From: Spirochaetaceae bacterium
GTDB taxonomy: Bacteria; Spirochaetota; Spirochaetia; Treponematales; Breznakiellaceae
Direction: 5' to 3'
Assembly (NCBI GenBank): GCA_031280705.1
Contig: JAITGJ010000189.1
Span: forward strand, 1-5,167
Length of the DNA stretch: 5,167 bases
Part shown: positions 4,887-5,167 of the stretch, one piece after another
Layout of the letters: every line of letters starts with the position of its first letter
Numbering within the stretch: position 1 is the first letter of the stretch
Notes under the pieces: model-generated
Databases searched by the model: none
What the model was told of the DNA's origin: nothing
What the model saw: the letters and a program-made list of their open reading frames with translations, nothing else
Made by a program: the position numbers and the translations under genes

Positions 4887-5167
4887 TCAGTAGAACCGCT
4901 CGTAGGGGGTAAAGTCATAGGGGTACACTTCCCGCCGGACCTGGGTATCGTGGGCCTCGTCCAGGAGCATATCGTCAAAATGCCAGACGCCAAACGCGGC
5001 GGCGGGTTGGTTCGGCTCCAGCGGCGGGGCGGATTGAGCGGGCGCGGCTGACCGGGCCGCGTCTATGGACGAAGCGGCGAGCTGGTTCGGCTCCAGCGGC
5101 GGGGCGGCTTGAGCGGGCGCGGATGATGGGAGCTCGGCAGAGGGTCGTGGAGGGAACGAGTGTGGCG
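4887..5167 (-). CDS. Unrecognised protein, C-terminal part only; Pro/Ala-rich linker and aromatic tail
   Basis: An open frame enters from the right edge and stops with TGA at 4889-4887, giving 92 visible residues. I do not recognise it. The first ~55 residues are Pro/Ala/Ser-rich and look disordered, with two copies of the motif APPLEPNQ 25 residues apart inside a duplicated DNA segment. The last ~36 residues change character: AFGVWHFDDMLLDE, a charged middle, then the end YPYDFTPYERFY, rich in Tyr and Phe. That pattern, a flexible linker followed by a short acidic-aromatic tail, could be a tether with a docking peptide, but this is a guess. Reality as a gene is supported by the in-frame repeat (75 bp is 25 codons), codon use like the neighbours with G/C at third positions, and an AT-rich gap starting right after the stop. 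No short GC hairpin plus T-run follows the stop. Confidence 0.65.
   Translation of the reverse strand, partial: PHSFPPRPSAELPSSAPAQAAPPLEPNQLAASSIDAARSAAPAQSAPPLEPNQPAAAFGVWHFDDMLLDEAHDTQVRREVYPYDFTPYERFY
5008..5122 (-). repeat. Nearly identical 40-bp direct repeats within the right-edge gene
   Basis: Positions 5008-5047 and 5083-5122 match at 39 of 40 bases; the only difference is A at 5033 against C at 5108. The 75-bp offset keeps the frame and encodes the linker motif APPLEPNQ twice, preceded by APAQ-A/S. The high identity at synonymous positions points to a recent duplication. Confidence 0.9.

Overview
This window looks like a piece of a spirochaete chromosome, most plausibly a Treponema-like one. 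The lineage call is inference, not proof. It rests on the gene set: an M23 peptidase, a bactofilin, a YaaR-type protein and a PSP1/RicT-type protein in one tight row, as I recall from treponemes. Coding sequence is GC-rich and the gaps are clearly AT-richer. All six genes lie on the minus strand, so the window reads biologically from its right end to its left end.

Right to left: (1) 5167-4887 is the C-terminal end of an unrecognised protein with a Pro/Ala-rich linker that contains a recent 25-codon duplication. (2) 4886-4693 is an AT-rich gap. (3) 4692-4048 encodes a polytopic membrane protein of the dolichol/phytol/diacylglycerol kinase (SEC59/DGK1/VTE5) family. (4) 4047-3853 is a gap with two independent 13-bp direct-repeat sets and a small GC hairpin. 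(5) 3852-2977 is metF, 5,10-methylenetetrahydrofolate reductase. (6) 2976-2717 is a gap with perfect inverted repeats, a 13-bp direct repeat and a consensus sigma-70-type promoter. (7) 2716 to the left edge is a compact four-gene operon: membrane-anchored M23 (LytM) endopeptidase, bactofilin, YaaR/DUF327 protein and a PSP1/RicT-type protein cut by the window edge.

The operon is the most coherent functional unit. An M23 peptidase beside a bactofilin is a known cell-shape pairing, in which the bactofilin scaffold positions peptidoglycan hydrolysis. The YaaR and PSP1 genes add two cytoplasmic proteins that are also neighbours in Bacillus (yaaR-holB-yaaT). Spacing is 26 nt, a 20-nt overlap and 11 nt, with one strong promoter at the head, so coordinated expression is likely. 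The metF and lipid-kinase genes look like ordinary housekeeping neighbours. I see no mobile element, CRISPR array, tRNA or rRNA. The least explained material is the palindrome cluster before the operon, the repeats before metF, and the repeat-bearing protein at the right edge.
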